A DNA stretch of 41,405 nucleotides, from NCBI GenBank assembly GCA_017481565.1, contig JAFUOZ010000066.1, forward strand, positions 1 through 41,405, read 5' to 3'. This document shows positions 14,011 through 22,455 of the stretch, piece after piece (the first letter of the stretch is position 1; each line of letters begins with the position of its first letter). The notes beneath the pieces are model-generated. The model searched no databases. It had not been told where the DNA came from and saw only the letters and a list, made by a program, of their open reading frames with translations. The position numbers and the translations under genes are program-made. The stretch comes from Oscillospiraceae bacterium. Its GTDB lineage: Bacteria; Bacillota; Clostridia; Oscillospirales; Ruminococcaceae.

Positions 14011-16101
14011 ATGAAGACAAATCTATTGCGCCGTTTTTTATGTACGGTGCTGACAGTGGCAATGCTTCTGACACTTTGTCCCTTCGGACTGAGCGTATCA
14101 GCCGCAAGCATGAAGCTTAATTATTCGTCCATAAGTCTTACAAAGGGTTATAGTGTAACACTTAAGGCGACGGGCGCAAGCGGTACTGTACAATGGTCCA
14201 GCTCCGATAAGAGTGTTGCTGCCGTAAGCTCAAAGGGAAAGGTTTATGCCAAGAAGAAGGGCACAGCCTATATCTATGCAAAGGCAGGCGGCGTTACCGC
14301 AAAATGTAAGGTAAATATTGTAAACGGAAAGCTTACGGTTTCCCAGTCTACCGTTAATCTTACAGAGGGCGAGGTAGAAAATCTGACGATTACCGCTAAG
14401 GGTTCACATTCGCTTAAGCTGGCTCATGAGGACAAGACCATTGCCAAGGGTACATGGGTAAAGCCATGGGACGGCGATGATATCACTCTCAGAATAACAG
14501 CAGTAGGCGAGGGTACTGCAAGAATAAAGGTCTCCATGTCAAAATACACCGAGATCTATAAGTACATAACAGTAAATGTTGACTCTGCCGAGGAAGAAGA
14601 GGAGTTCGAGGAAGAAAGCACAAGCACAGCAAAGACAAAGACAATTCTTCTTGAAAAGACAAGCCTTTCAGTAAATAAGGATTCAACAGGCACATTCCAG
14701 TTATATTCCGATAATCCCGACGCTGTTCAGGTAACATCAAGCGATACAACAGTTGCAACAGTTTCAGAGCCCAAGTGGAACGGAAGATATGCAACAGTTA
14801 CAGTAAAGGGTCTTAAGTCAGGAAAGGCGACCATCAACGTTACAGCAAAGGATAATTCCGCAGTCAAGGCGGCTGTTTCCGTATCCGTCACATCAAACGG
14901 CTATTATGAGATATCAACACTTGCACTTGCAAAGAGGCTTTCCACCGATACAGTTATCGAGTGGACAGACGGAGCGATAAAGAAGTATATGCTGGTTCCC
15001 ACAGGCTATGATATGGCATATGTAAATTCCCTTATCGCCAAGGACGCAGGCAAGTATTCCTACTATGCGGTATATGACGCACTTCCCACAAAGCTTGCGG
15101 AAGATGATTATACCACATCCTTCAAGGTGAAGATCAACGGAAAGTCCGTTACAAGATACGTTCTTCTTCCCAAGAATTATGACAAGGCAGAGTATAACAC
15201 ACTGTTTGCGTCATATTCAGGCAAGTTCAGCTATTGGACTATTTATAATACCACACCCATTAAGCAGACATCTACCGATGTGGTTCAGTCATGGCAGGCA
15301 GTAGTGAACGGAAAGGCAGTTACAAGATATGTTCTGCTTCCTCAGGGCTACAGCGCAAGCCAGCTTGAATCACTTAAGGAAAGCGATACAGCAAATGCAG
15401 GTTCAGACGGTCTTTATTATGTAGTAACATATACAGCGCCTTCAAAGCTCAAGCCTACCGATCTGGTATATTCATTCAATTATATTGATACTGTAACAGG
15501 TACATCAAAGACAGCATATATCCTTCTCCCCGCAGATTACGATCAGGCTAAGAGAGATACAGCTGCTGTAAAGCTTACAGGAAATTATAATTACTGGGTT
15601 ATCTATACCGAAGCTCCCGAAAAGATCGCATCAAGCGATACTGTAAAGGACTGGTCAAAGGTAATTGACGGTAAGGCAACAAAGAGATATATCCTCGTTC
15701 CCGACGGCTATAACGAGAATATACTCAAGAGCATTATGAGTGAGGATGTAAACAACAGCTCAGTATACTATATTATCAGCACAACATATCCCGATAAGGC
15801 GTCATCATCCGATATAGTATACAGCTGGAAGAACCCCAAGACAGGTATATATAAGTACATGCTTCTCCCTTCGGATTATAACCGTATCAAGAGAAATGAT
15901 ATAGTTGCTTCCGATTCAGGCGAATACAGATACTATAATGTATATTCTGTAACTCCTGTAAAGAGCACTGACACAGACAAGATACTTTCATTCTCCGATG
16001 CGACCTACGGTACTATCTATATGCTGGTTCCCGAGAATTACAGCAATGACGATGTAACAAAGGGTATGAACGGAACATACTACGCAGAGGACAGAGCATA
16101 A
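14011..16101 (+). CDS. Secreted protein with bacterial Ig-like domains and seven ~57-residue repeats
   Basis: 696 residues from the ATG at 14011, 11 bases behind AAGGAGG; the ATG at 13960 lies within the leader palindrome. Signal peptide at 1-31 (basic RR, hydrophobic core, cleavage after VSA). Three Ig-like (BIG2-type) domains at about 34-105, 108-191 and 210-294, with an acidic linker EEEEEFEEE before the third. Then seven copies of a repeat anchored by Y(I/V/M)L(L/V)P..Y at 326, 383, 440, 503, 560, 616 and 670; each adds YxYWxIY about 22 residues on and D.V..W before the next copy. The last copy is cut short. No LPXTG, dockerin or S-layer motif is seen, so how it stays on the cell is unclear. 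Binding or adhesion is likely, the ligand unknown. Single-gene unit with its own promoter and terminator. Confidence 0.9.
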   Translation: MKTNLLRRFLCTVLTVAMLLTLCPFGLSVSAASMKLNYSSISLTKGYSVTLKATGASGTVQWSSSDKSVAAVSSKGKVYAKKKGTAYIYAKAGGVTAKCKVNIVNGKLTVSQSTVNLTEGEVENLTITAKGSHSLKLAHEDKTIAKGTWVKPWDGDDITLRITAVGEGTARIKVSMSKYTEIYKYITVNVDSAEEEEEFEEESTSTAKTKTILLEKTSLSVNKDSTGTFQLYSDNPDAVQVTSSDTTVATVSEPKWNGRYATVTVKGLKSGKATINVTAKDNSAVKAAVSVSVTSNGYYEISTLALAKRLSTDTVIEWTDGAIKKYMLVPTGYDMAYVNSLIAKDAGKYSYYAVYDALPTKLAEDDYTTSFKVKINGKSVTRYVLLPKNYDKAEYNTLFASYSGKFSYWTIYNTTPIKQTSTDVVQSWQAVVNGKAVTRYVLLPQGYSASQLESLKESDTANAGSDGLYYVVTYTAPSKLKPTDLVYSFNYIDTVTGTSKTAYILLPADYDQAKRDTAAVKLTGNYNYWVIYTEAPEKIASSDTVKDWSKVIDGKATKRYILVPDGYNENILKSIMSEDVNNSSVYYIISTTYPDKASSSDIVYSWKNPKTGIYKYMLLPSDYNRIKRNDIVASDSGEYRYYNVYSVTPVKSTDTDKILSFSDATYGTIYMLVPENYSNDDVTKGMNGTYYAEDRA

Positions 16102-16122
16102 TAAATTACGCTGAATAACATA

Positions 16123-16157
16123 CTGCCGCACCTTTTTAAAGGGTGCGGCAGTTTTTT
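16123..16157 (+). terminator. Terminator of the secreted repeat protein gene
   Basis: 10-bp GC-rich arms CTGCCGCACC (16123-16132) and GGTGCGGCAG (16142-16151), extendable by T-A pairs in the loop, followed by TTTTTTG. Confidence 0.92.
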
Positions 16158-16169
16158 GCGTTTATCTGC

Positions 16170-16198
16170 TTGCAATAATACATTATATATGCTATAAT
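16170..16198 (+). promoter_or_regulatory. Promoter of rimO-pgsA-coaBC
   Basis: TTGCAA at 16170-16175, 17 bases, TATAAT at 16193-16198, with a TGC extension directly before the -10. Start expected near 16205. Confidence 0.75.
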
Positions 16199-16258
16199 TA
16201 AATAAGTGTATTTTCATTTGAGGATATGCATTATATTTCAGAAAAAGGAAGGATATAA

Positions 16259-17602
16259 ATGTCATTAAGAGTAGGAATGGTATCGCTGGGCTGTTCAAAA
16301 AATCAGATAGATGCCGAGCGTATGCTATATAAAATAAAGGAAGCAGGCTATGAGCTGGTTGGAGATGCCGCACTTGCCGATGTTTCCATAATCAATACCT
16401 GCGGCTTTATTCAGTCTGCAAAGGAAGAAGCGATCGAAACTATTTTAGAGTTTATCGAGCTTAAAAAAGAGGGAAGAATAAAGCACGTTATAATAACAGG
16501 CTGTCTTGCGGAACGCTATAAGGAAGAGATACTCACAGAGATCCCCGAAGCAGACGCTGTTATAGGTCTGGGCAGTAATGATGATATCGTCAGCGTGATA
16601 AAGGATGTGACAGCAGGTAACAGTTTTACACGTTTCGGAGATAAGGAAAAGCTCTGTCTTACAGGCGGAAGAATACAGACTACCTTGCCCTTCTTTGCAT
16701 ACCTTAAGATCGCCGAGGGCTGTGACAACTGCTGCTCCTACTGTGCTATTCCTCAGATAAGAGGACGTTTCCGCAGTGTTCCCATGGAGGATATCATCGC
16801 GGAAGCAAAAACTCTTGCAGCGGACGGAGTAAAGGAGCTTATCGTCATTGCACAGGATACAACACGCTACGGCGAGGATATTTACGGCGAGAGCCGTCTC
16901 CCCGAGCTGCTTTCGGAGCTTTGTAAAATAGATGAGCTTAAGTGGATAAGGGTTCTTTACTGCTACCCCGAGCGTATCACCGATAAGCTGCTTGATGTTA
17001 TCGCAGCCGAGGATAAGATAGTTAAATATATGGATATCCCCATTCAGCACTGCAATGAAGAAATACTCCGCAATATGAACAGGGGAGGAAGCGAGGCAGA
17101 ATTAAGAGCACTTATAACAAAAATACGCAAAAAAGTGCCCGGAATTATTCTCCGTACCACACTTATTACAGGCTTCCCGGGAGAGACCGAAGAGCAGTTC
17201 AATGAGCTTGCAGACTTTGTATCCGAAATGCGCTTTGACCGTTTAGGCTGTTTCCCCTATTCTCCCGAGGAGGATACCATAGCCGCAGAAATGGACGGTC
17301 AGCTTGATGATGAAACAAAGCAGCACCGAGCAGATATCATAATGGAACAGCAGATGATAGTAGCAAGTGAAAACAACGAAAAACTAGAGGGTGCTGCCTT
17401 AGAAGTTGTAGTTGAAGGATACGACCGTTACGGCGAGTGCTATTTCGGACGCTCTGCAATGGACGCTCCCGATATAGACGGAAAGATATTCTTTATGTCC
17501 CCCGAACGTCGTCTTACAATGGGCGACTTTGTAAAGGTAAATATAACAGCAGTAATGGACTATGACCTGATAGGAGAGATATGCGATGAATCTGCCCAAT
17601 AA
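16259..17602 (+). CDS. rimO: Ribosomal protein S12 methylthiotransferase RimO
   Basis: 447 residues, normal for RimO. It is a radical-SAM enzyme that adds a methylthio group to an aspartate of ribosomal protein S12. N-terminal UPF0004 domain with cluster cysteines C12 (SLGCSKN), C48 (NTCGF) and C82 (TGCLAERY); radical-SAM motif C155-x3-C159-x2-C162 in EGCDNCCSYCAIPQIRGRFRS; C-terminal TRAM domain (about 380-445). SLGCSKN and the CAIP.IRG.F.S signature favour RimO over MiaB. AAGGAAGG precedes the start. It overlaps pgsA by 17 bases, indicating one transcript. Confidence 0.96.
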   Translation: MSLRVGMVSLGCSKNQIDAERMLYKIKEAGYELVGDAALADVSIINTCGFIQSAKEEAIETILEFIELKKEGRIKHVIITGCLAERYKEEILTEIPEADAVIGLGSNDDIVSVIKDVTAGNSFTRFGDKEKLCLTGGRIQTTLPFFAYLKIAEGCDNCCSYCAIPQIRGRFRSVPMEDIIAEAKTLAADGVKELIVIAQDTTRYGEDIYGESRLPELLSELCKIDELKWIRVLYCYPERITDKLLDVIAAEDKIVKYMDIPIQHCNEEILRNMNRGGSEAELRALITKIRKKVPGIILRTTLITGFPGETEEQFNELADFVSEMRFDRLGCFPYSPEEDTIAAEMDGQLDDETKQHRADIIMEQQMIVASENNEKLEGAALEVVVEGYDRYGECYFGRSAMDAPDIDGKIFFMSPERRLTMGDFVKVNITAVMDYDLIGEICDESAQ

Positions 17603-18152
17603 GCTTACACTTGCAAGAGTGATTCTTGTACCATTCTTTATTTTCTTTCTGCTCACCGATTTCGTACCTATGAGTATGGTATGGGCATTAGCGGTATTTA
17701 TTCTTGCAAGCGTCACCGATGCACTTGACGGACATATAGCAAGAAGCCGCAATCTTATAACAAATTTCGGAAAATTCCTTGATCCCTTAGCGGATAAGGT
17801 GCTTGTTGTATCAGCACTTGTGTGCTTTATCGAGCTTGGATATGCAGGCTCAGTACCCGTGCTGATAATAATCGCCCGTGAATTTATGGTATCGGGACTT
17901 CGTCTTGTTACCGCAAATGAGGGCGTAGTCGTTGCCGCAGGAATATGGGGCAAGCTGAAAACCGCCTTTACAATGGTAGCTATCGTTGTGATACTTCTTT
18001 TCGGAGTTATCTTCGGCAAAGACCCTTCAGCCTATGAAAGCTGGGTAATAATAACCGAGCAGGCGCTTATATGGATATCCACCGCACTTACCGTTATTTC
18101 GGGCGGCACATATTTAAAGGCATACAGCAAATATATCGACCCAAGTAATTAA
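17586..18152 (+). CDS. pgsA: CDP-diacylglycerol--glycerol-3-phosphate 3-phosphatidyltransferase
   Basis: 188 residues, typical length. It makes phosphatidylglycerophosphate, the first committed step to phosphatidylglycerol and cardiolipin. The CDP-alcohol phosphotransferase motif is complete: D45, D48-G49, A52-R53, G62, D66, D70 (DALDGHIARS then GKFLDPLAD). About five membrane helices. AGGAGA lies within the end of rimO, 9 bases before the ATG. The rimO-pgsA neighbourhood is common in Clostridia. Confidence 0.96.
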   Translation: MNLPNKLTLARVILVPFFIFFLLTDFVPMSMVWALAVFILASVTDALDGHIARSRNLITNFGKFLDPLADKVLVVSALVCFIELGYAGSVPVLIIIAREFMVSGLRLVTANEGVVVAAGIWGKLKTAFTMVAIVVILLFGVIFGKDPSAYESWVIITEQALIWISTALTVISGGTYLKAYSKYIDPSN

Positions 18153-18162
18153 GGAGGCATAT

Positions 18163-19350
18163 ATGCTTAAAGGAAAAACCGTTCTTTTATGCGTAACAGG
18201 CAGTATTGCCGCTTATAAAATACCAAATCTGGCACGAATGTTAAAAAAACTTCACTGCAATGTTCATGTGCTTATGACCCCCAATGCACAGAATTTTATT
18301 ACCCCCATGACCTTCGAGACCCTTACACAGAATAAGTGTCTTATAGATACCTTTGACCGCAGCTTTGAATACAGCGTGGAGCACGTTGCCCTTGCAAAGC
18401 AGGCAGATGTTGTTATGATAGCTCCCGCAAGCGCAAATGTTATCGGAAAGATAGCAAACGGCATCGCCGATGATATGCTTACTACAACAGTAATGGCGTG
18501 TCCATGTAAGAAGATAATTTCCCCGGCCATGAATCATAATATGTTCCATAATCCCATAGTGCAGGATAATATCGGAAAGCTCCGCCGTTTCGGATATGAT
18601 ATAGTAGACCCCGACTGCGGAATGTTGGCAAACGGCGACACAGGAGACGGAAAAATGCCCTCGGAGCAGGTTCTTTTAGAGCATATTCTCCGTGAGATAG
18701 CCTGCGAAAAGGATATGCAGGGCAAAAAGGTGCTTGTTACCGCAGGTGCAACAAGAGAAGCCATTGACCCTGTAAGATTTATAACAAATCATTCATCGGG
18801 AAAAATGGGCTGTGCCATGGCAAAGGCAGCAATGCTGAGAGGAGCGGAAGTAACTCTTGTTGCAGGCAGCATGACAGCGGAGATACCCCCCTTTGTAAAG
18901 GTAGTACCCGTCACCTCAGCGGAGGATATGTTCAATGCAGTCACCGCAGAATCAGCAAATGCGGATATAATTATCAAGGCAGCCGCAGTAGCGGATTACC
19001 GCCCCGCCGCAGTAGCCGATGAAAAGATAAAGAAATCCGACTCGGACGCATCAATTAAGCTGGAGCGCACAAAGGATATACTGAAATATCTGGGTGAAAA
19101 CAAACCCGAAGGACAGTTCCTCTGCGGTTTTTCCATGGAAACGGAAAATGTTATTGAAAACAGCCGTAATAAGCTAGTGAAAAAGAAGCTTAATATGATA
19201 TGCGCAAATTCACTGCGCACCGAGGGAGCAGGCTTCGGAGTAGATACCAATGTCATCACCGTTATCACCGAAAAAGATCAGACCGAGCTTCCCCTCATGT
19301 CAAAGGAGCAGGCGGCGCATCGTATTTTTGATATTATTATGAACCGCTGA
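18163..19350 (+). CDS. coaBC: Bifunctional phosphopantothenoylcysteine decarboxylase / phosphopantothenate-cysteine ligase
   Basis: 395 residues, usual length. N-terminal flavoprotein (CoaC, about 1-185) and C-terminal ligase (CoaB, about 187-395) for two steps of coenzyme A synthesis. CoaC features: GSIAAYK, catalytic His74 (EHVALAK), PAMNHNM with Asn124. In the clamp that is normally LACGDxGxGRM this protein reads LANGDTGDGKM, so the usual catalytic cysteine (158 in E. coli numbering) is Asn157. CoaB features: TAGATREAIDPVRFITNHSSGKMG and the AVADYRP...KIKK region. AAGGAGG precedes the ATG. Last gene of the rimO operon. Confidence 0.95.
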   Translation: MLKGKTVLLCVTGSIAAYKIPNLARMLKKLHCNVHVLMTPNAQNFITPMTFETLTQNKCLIDTFDRSFEYSVEHVALAKQADVVMIAPASANVIGKIANGIADDMLTTTVMACPCKKIISPAMNHNMFHNPIVQDNIGKLRRFGYDIVDPDCGMLANGDTGDGKMPSEQVLLEHILREIACEKDMQGKKVLVTAGATREAIDPVRFITNHSSGKMGCAMAKAAMLRGAEVTLVAGSMTAEIPPFVKVVPVTSAEDMFNAVTAESANADIIIKAAAVADYRPAAVADEKIKKSDSDASIKLERTKDILKYLGENKPEGQFLCGFSMETENVIENSRNKLVKKKLNMICANSLRTEGAGFGVDTNVITVITEKDQTELPLMSKEQAAHRIFDIIMNR

Positions 19351-19371
19351 TAAAATCGTTTCTCCAAGAAA

Positions 19372-19416
19372 ATAAAAATGTCACAGACTGCAAACACAGT
19401 CCGTGACATTTTTTGT
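19372..19416. terminator. Convergent terminator between coaBC and the CBS/CNNM gene
   Basis: Arms AAAATGTCAC (about 19375) and GTGACATTTT (about 19402), continued inward by GACTG/CAGTC with one mismatch. T-rich tails on both strands (TTTTGTTT rightwards, TTATTTTC leftwards), so it serves both converging genes. Confidence 0.85.
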
Positions 19417-19430
19417 TTATATAATATATT

Positions 19431-20696
19431 TTATTCAGCCATATTCTGAACAGTCTCGGCAATTCTGCAGAATCGGAGCTTATCGGCACGCTTGCCGTCA
19501 GTTTCGGTAACGGTAACGGTAAAGCCCTTATATTCAAGCGAGTCATTTTTTTCGGGTATACGTCCCAGCTTTGTCATTATCCAGCCGCTCATGGTGGAAG
19601 CTTCAGTGTCGTCGTCATCAATTTCAAGTGCTGAAAGAACCTTTTCCGCATTAGCGGAGCCTGATACGATGTAAAGCCTGTCAGAAGCCTTTTCGATATC
19701 CTTTGTGATCTCATCATGTTCGTCCCATATTTCTCCCACAAGCTCTTCGAGAATATCCTCAAGAGTTACGATACCGATCGTACCGCCGTATTCATCGACA
19801 ATAACAGCGATATGTGATTTTTTCGCCTGCAGCTCCTTTAAGAGAATACCTATCTTCTTGTTTTCGGGAACAAAAAGCGCAGGCTTGATTATATTGGAAA
19901 TATCCTTGTCGGTATGATAAACCATGTTATGAAAATCCTTGTGATAGATAATTCCTGTGATATGGTCAATGCTGTTTTCGTACACGGGAAGCCTTGAATA
20001 TGCTGTTTCTGCAAATATCCTTGCGATCTCCTCCTTGTCAGCGTCAGCAGGAACAGCAGTAATATCGATTCGTGGAGTAAGTATTTCGGAAGCTTCTATT
20101 TCGGTAAATTCCATAGCACTTCTGATGAGCATACCCTCCTGTTCGTTTATGCCTCCGTCCTGCTCAGCCTCTTCAACGATCGAGAGAAGCTCTTCTTCTG
20201 TGATACCATTGTCTGCACTGCCCTTGAAGATAAGAGAGAGCAGCTTTTTCCACTGCCTGAAAAGGAAGTTGAAGGGAGTCAGTATATACATAAGAATATT
20301 CAGCAGCGGAGCCGAAAACATAGCAAAGCTTTCGGGAGATTCCTTAGCAATACTCTTGGGAGATATTTCACCGAAGATAAGTACGATAACGGTAGTAACA
20401 GCAGTTGAAACAGTAGGACCCGATTCATCGCCTAAAAGCTTTACAAAAAGCACTGTTGCGAGAGATGCACCGAGTATGTTTACAATATTGTTTCCGATAA
20501 GTATAGTAGACAGCATACTGTCATAATTATCAGACATTTTAAGCACCAGAGCTGCTTTTTTGTTTCCCTTATCCGCCATATTTTTTACTCTTATTCTGTT
20601 AATAGAGGAAAAAGCCGTTTCCGTTGCGGAGAAATATGCTGACATGACAACGCAGAAGATGATTATGATAAGTGATATGGTATTATCGCTTTCCAT
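19431..20696 (-). CDS. CNNM/CorC-HlyC family membrane protein with CBS pair
   Basis: 421 residues. The N-terminal DUF21/CNNM domain (about 1-190) has three to four membrane helices and the family motifs SATETAFSS and FGEISPKSIA. A pair of CBS domains follows (about 205-330; LTPRIDITAVPAD, AVIVDEYGGTIGIVTLEDILEELVGEI) and a CorC/HlyC C-terminal domain (about 340-420). Often annotated hemolysin; members studied in bacteria take part in magnesium or cobalt export and resistance, with CBS domains binding adenine nucleotides and Mg2+. GAAAGGAA precedes the start. The 230-base leader, with a promoter, a 17-codon reading frame and a terminator-like hairpin, suggests attenuation control. Confidence 0.93.
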   Translation of the reverse strand: MESDNTISLIIIIFCVVMSAYFSATETAFSSINRIRVKNMADKGNKKAALVLKMSDNYDSMLSTILIGNNIVNILGASLATVLFVKLLGDESGPTVSTAVTTVIVLIFGEISPKSIAKESPESFAMFSAPLLNILMYILTPFNFLFRQWKKLLSLIFKGSADNGITEEELLSIVEEAEQDGGINEQEGMLIRSAMEFTEIEASEILTPRIDITAVPADADKEEIARIFAETAYSRLPVYENSIDHITGIIYHKDFHNMVYHTDKDISNIIKPALFVPENKKIGILLKELQAKKSHIAVIVDEYGGTIGIVTLEDILEELVGEIWDEHDEITKDIEKASDRLYIVSGSANAEKVLSALEIDDDDTEASTMSGWIMTKLGRIPEKNDSLEYKGFTVTVTETDGKRADKLRFCRIAETVQNMAE

Positions 20697-20808
20697 GATT
20701 ATTCCTTTCTTTACAATAAAATATCTTTCTTTGGTTACACTATAGAAAATAATAAGTATAATTTCATGCTAAACGAAATCAAACACCCTCCTTTTATAAA
20801 AAAAGACA

Positions 20809-20852
20809 ACAAAAAGCACAGCCATACGAAAAAATCCGCAGAGCCATGCTTT
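20809..20852 (-). terminator. Leader terminator (attenuator) of the CNNM/CBS gene
   Basis: On the minus strand AAAGCATGGCT (20852-20842) pairs with GGCTGTGCTTT-type sequence (20823-20813): 11 pairs, three of them G-U, with an 18-base loop, followed by TTGTTGTCTTTTTT. It lies inside the leader, about 115 bases before the start codon, and its first arm shares bases with the stop codon of the leader peptide. Confidence 0.6.
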
Positions 20853-20904
20853 ATATTAATGTATTCATATGCTTATCGGCATTATCGCCGTCAGAATTAT
20901 CCAC
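20851..20904 (-). CDS. Possible 17-residue leader peptide (Asp-rich)
   Basis: GTG at 20904-20902 preceded by GGAGG at 8 bases, the best ribosome binding site in this leader. The predicted peptide is MDNSDGDNADKHMNTLI, with four Asp and three Asn. Its stop codon overlaps the first arm of the terminator-like hairpin, as expected for a translated attenuation peptide. A second weaker frame (TTG start behind AAGGAGG, 15 codons, MISFSMKLYLLFSIV) lies after the hairpin. No homologue is known to me, so the call rests on layout only. Confidence 0.45.
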   Translation of the reverse strand: MDNSDGDNADKHMNTLI

Positions 20905-20933
20905 TTTATTATCCTCCGTATGTAATGGTTATC

Positions 20934-20962
20934 ATTATAGCATACAGTATAAACAATGTCAA
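20934..20962 (-). promoter_or_regulatory. Consensus promoter of the CNNM/CBS gene leader
   Basis: On the minus strand TTGACA (20962-20957), 17 bases, TATAAT (20939-20934): full consensus. Start expected near 20927, so the untranslated leader is about 230 bases. Confidence 0.8.
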
Positions 20963-20984
20963 GAGTTTTTTCAGATATTTATAA

Positions 20985-21013
20985 TTGACAACAAAATATA
21001 TGTGATGTATAAT
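20985..21013 (+). promoter_or_regulatory. Consensus promoter of the MATE gene
   Basis: TTGACA at 20985-20990, 17 bases, TATAAT at 21008-21013: full consensus. It is divergent from the promoter at 20934-20962, with only 22 bases between the two -35 hexamers, so one bound regulator could affect both. Confidence 0.8.
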
Positions 21014-21053
21014 ATCTTTTATGTATAAATATATGTGTAAAAAGAGGTAAGCT

Positions 21054-22454
21054 ATGAAAATCAAAGAATTAATAGGTCCGTGGAGCTTTTACAGACGGAC
21101 CCTGATGATCGCCGTACCTGTTATGGTACAGAATCTTATCACCAACTTTGTCGCCCTGATAGATAATATAATGGTGGGACAGGTTGGCACAGAGCAGATG
21201 TCGGGAGTTGCTATAGTAAACCAGATATTGTTCGTGTTCAATTTAGCGGTATTCGGTTCTCTGTCGGGAGCAGGTATATTCTGTGCACAGCTTTTCGGAA
21301 AGCGTGATTATGAGGGCGTCCGCAGTACCTTCCGTTTCAAGCTGCTTACCGTATTCGGTATAGTAGCCCTCGGAACAGGCATATTGCTTGTATTTGGAGA
21401 AGACCTGATAAGAATGTATCTTCACGATACGGAAAAGGGCATTGACCCCGAGCTTACATTTCAGTGTGCAAAGGATTATATGCGAATAATGCTTGTGGGA
21501 CTTCTGCCCTTTGCGCTAGAGTCGGCATATTCGGGAACGCTTCGTGAGGGAGGGATCGCGCTTCCTCCCATGATAGCGGGAATTGCGGCGGTAATAACAA
21601 ATACGCTGCTGAATTATTTGCTTATTTTCGGAATAGGGATCTTCCCCGAACTGGGAGTAAGGGGAGCGGCGTATGCAACTGTAATATCACGCTTTGTACA
21701 GGCGGCGATAGTTATTGTATGGACTCATGCGAATAAAAGCAAGCTGCCATATATGGAGGGACTTTACCGATCATTTAAGATACCCTCAGAGCTTGCAAAG
21801 CGTATCACAATAAAGGGACTTATCCCTCTTACAGCCAATGAATGCTGCTGGGCGGCAGGCGTTGCGATGCTGGCACAGTGCTATTCATACAGAGGAATAG
21901 ATGTAGTAGCGGCACAGAATATAGCAAGTACAACGGTAAATCTGTTCAATGTAATGTTTATAGCATTCGGCTCAGGCGTTTCGGTAGTGATAGGACAGCT
22001 TCTCGGAGCAAATGATCTGGAGGGAGCAAAAAAAGGCGCACCCAGACTGCTTGCGTTTGCAGCGGCTATATGTATCGTTGTAGGTACGGTAATGGCGAGC
22101 CTTTCGGGACTGTTTCCGCAGGCGTATAAGACGACGGACGACGTAAGGGAGCTGGCATCGGCATTTATATTTATAAGTGCAGTATTAATGCCCGTTCACG
22201 GAATACTTCATTCATCATATTTTATATTGCGTTCGGGAGGAAAAACACTTATAACCTTTTTGTTTGACAGCTGTTTTTCATGGGGAGTAAGCGTTCCGCT
22301 GGCATATTGTCTCAGCAGATTTACATCACTGGATATAGTAACGATCTATCTTGCGGTACAATCTGCGGAAGCGATAAAGCTTGTTATCGGACTTATCCTT
22401 ATCAAAAAGGGCGTATGGCTGTCCAATATTGTCGGAGATAAGAAGCTCAGCTGA
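21054..22454 (+). CDS. MATE-family efflux transporter
   Basis: 466 residues with about twelve membrane helices in two homologous halves. Typical MATE features: the N-terminal AVPVMVQNLITNFVALIDNIMVGQVGTEQMSGVAIVNQI-type stretch, with the first-helix pattern P..... and D-x-x-M-V-G, and the mirrored region after residue 240 (GLIPLTANECCWAAGVAMLAQ). It should export drugs or metabolites in exchange for Na+ or H+. The start is preceded by AGAGGT at about 7 bases. No regulator gene is adjacent. The stop codon is followed one base later by a heptamer repeat array. Confidence 0.94.
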   Translation: MKIKELIGPWSFYRRTLMIAVPVMVQNLITNFVALIDNIMVGQVGTEQMSGVAIVNQILFVFNLAVFGSLSGAGIFCAQLFGKRDYEGVRSTFRFKLLTVFGIVALGTGILLVFGEDLIRMYLHDTEKGIDPELTFQCAKDYMRIMLVGLLPFALESAYSGTLREGGIALPPMIAGIAAVITNTLLNYLLIFGIGIFPELGVRGAAYATVISRFVQAAIVIVWTHANKSKLPYMEGLYRSFKIPSELAKRITIKGLIPLTANECCWAAGVAMLAQCYSYRGIDVVAAQNIASTTVNLFNVMFIAFGSGVSVVIGQLLGANDLEGAKKGAPRLLAFAAAICIVVGTVMASLSGLFPQAYKTTDDVRELASAFIFISAVLMPVHGILHSSYFILRSGGKTLITFLFDSCFSWGVSVPLAYCLSRFTSLDIVTIYLAVQSAEAIKLVIGLILIKKGVWLSNIVGDKKLS

Positions 22455-22455
22455 T

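Noticed and set aside
20697..20927. Known Mg2+ (M-box) or Mn2+ (yybP-ykoY) riboswitch in the CNNM/CBS leader
   Set aside because: None of the conserved core sequences of these classes was recognised; the leader instead shows a short reading frame and a terminator-like hairpin.
20766..20984. 72-codon plus-strand open frame between the divergent promoters
   Set aside because: No ribosome binding site; it lies over the minus-strand leader and its promoter, and the translation is low-complexity and basic.
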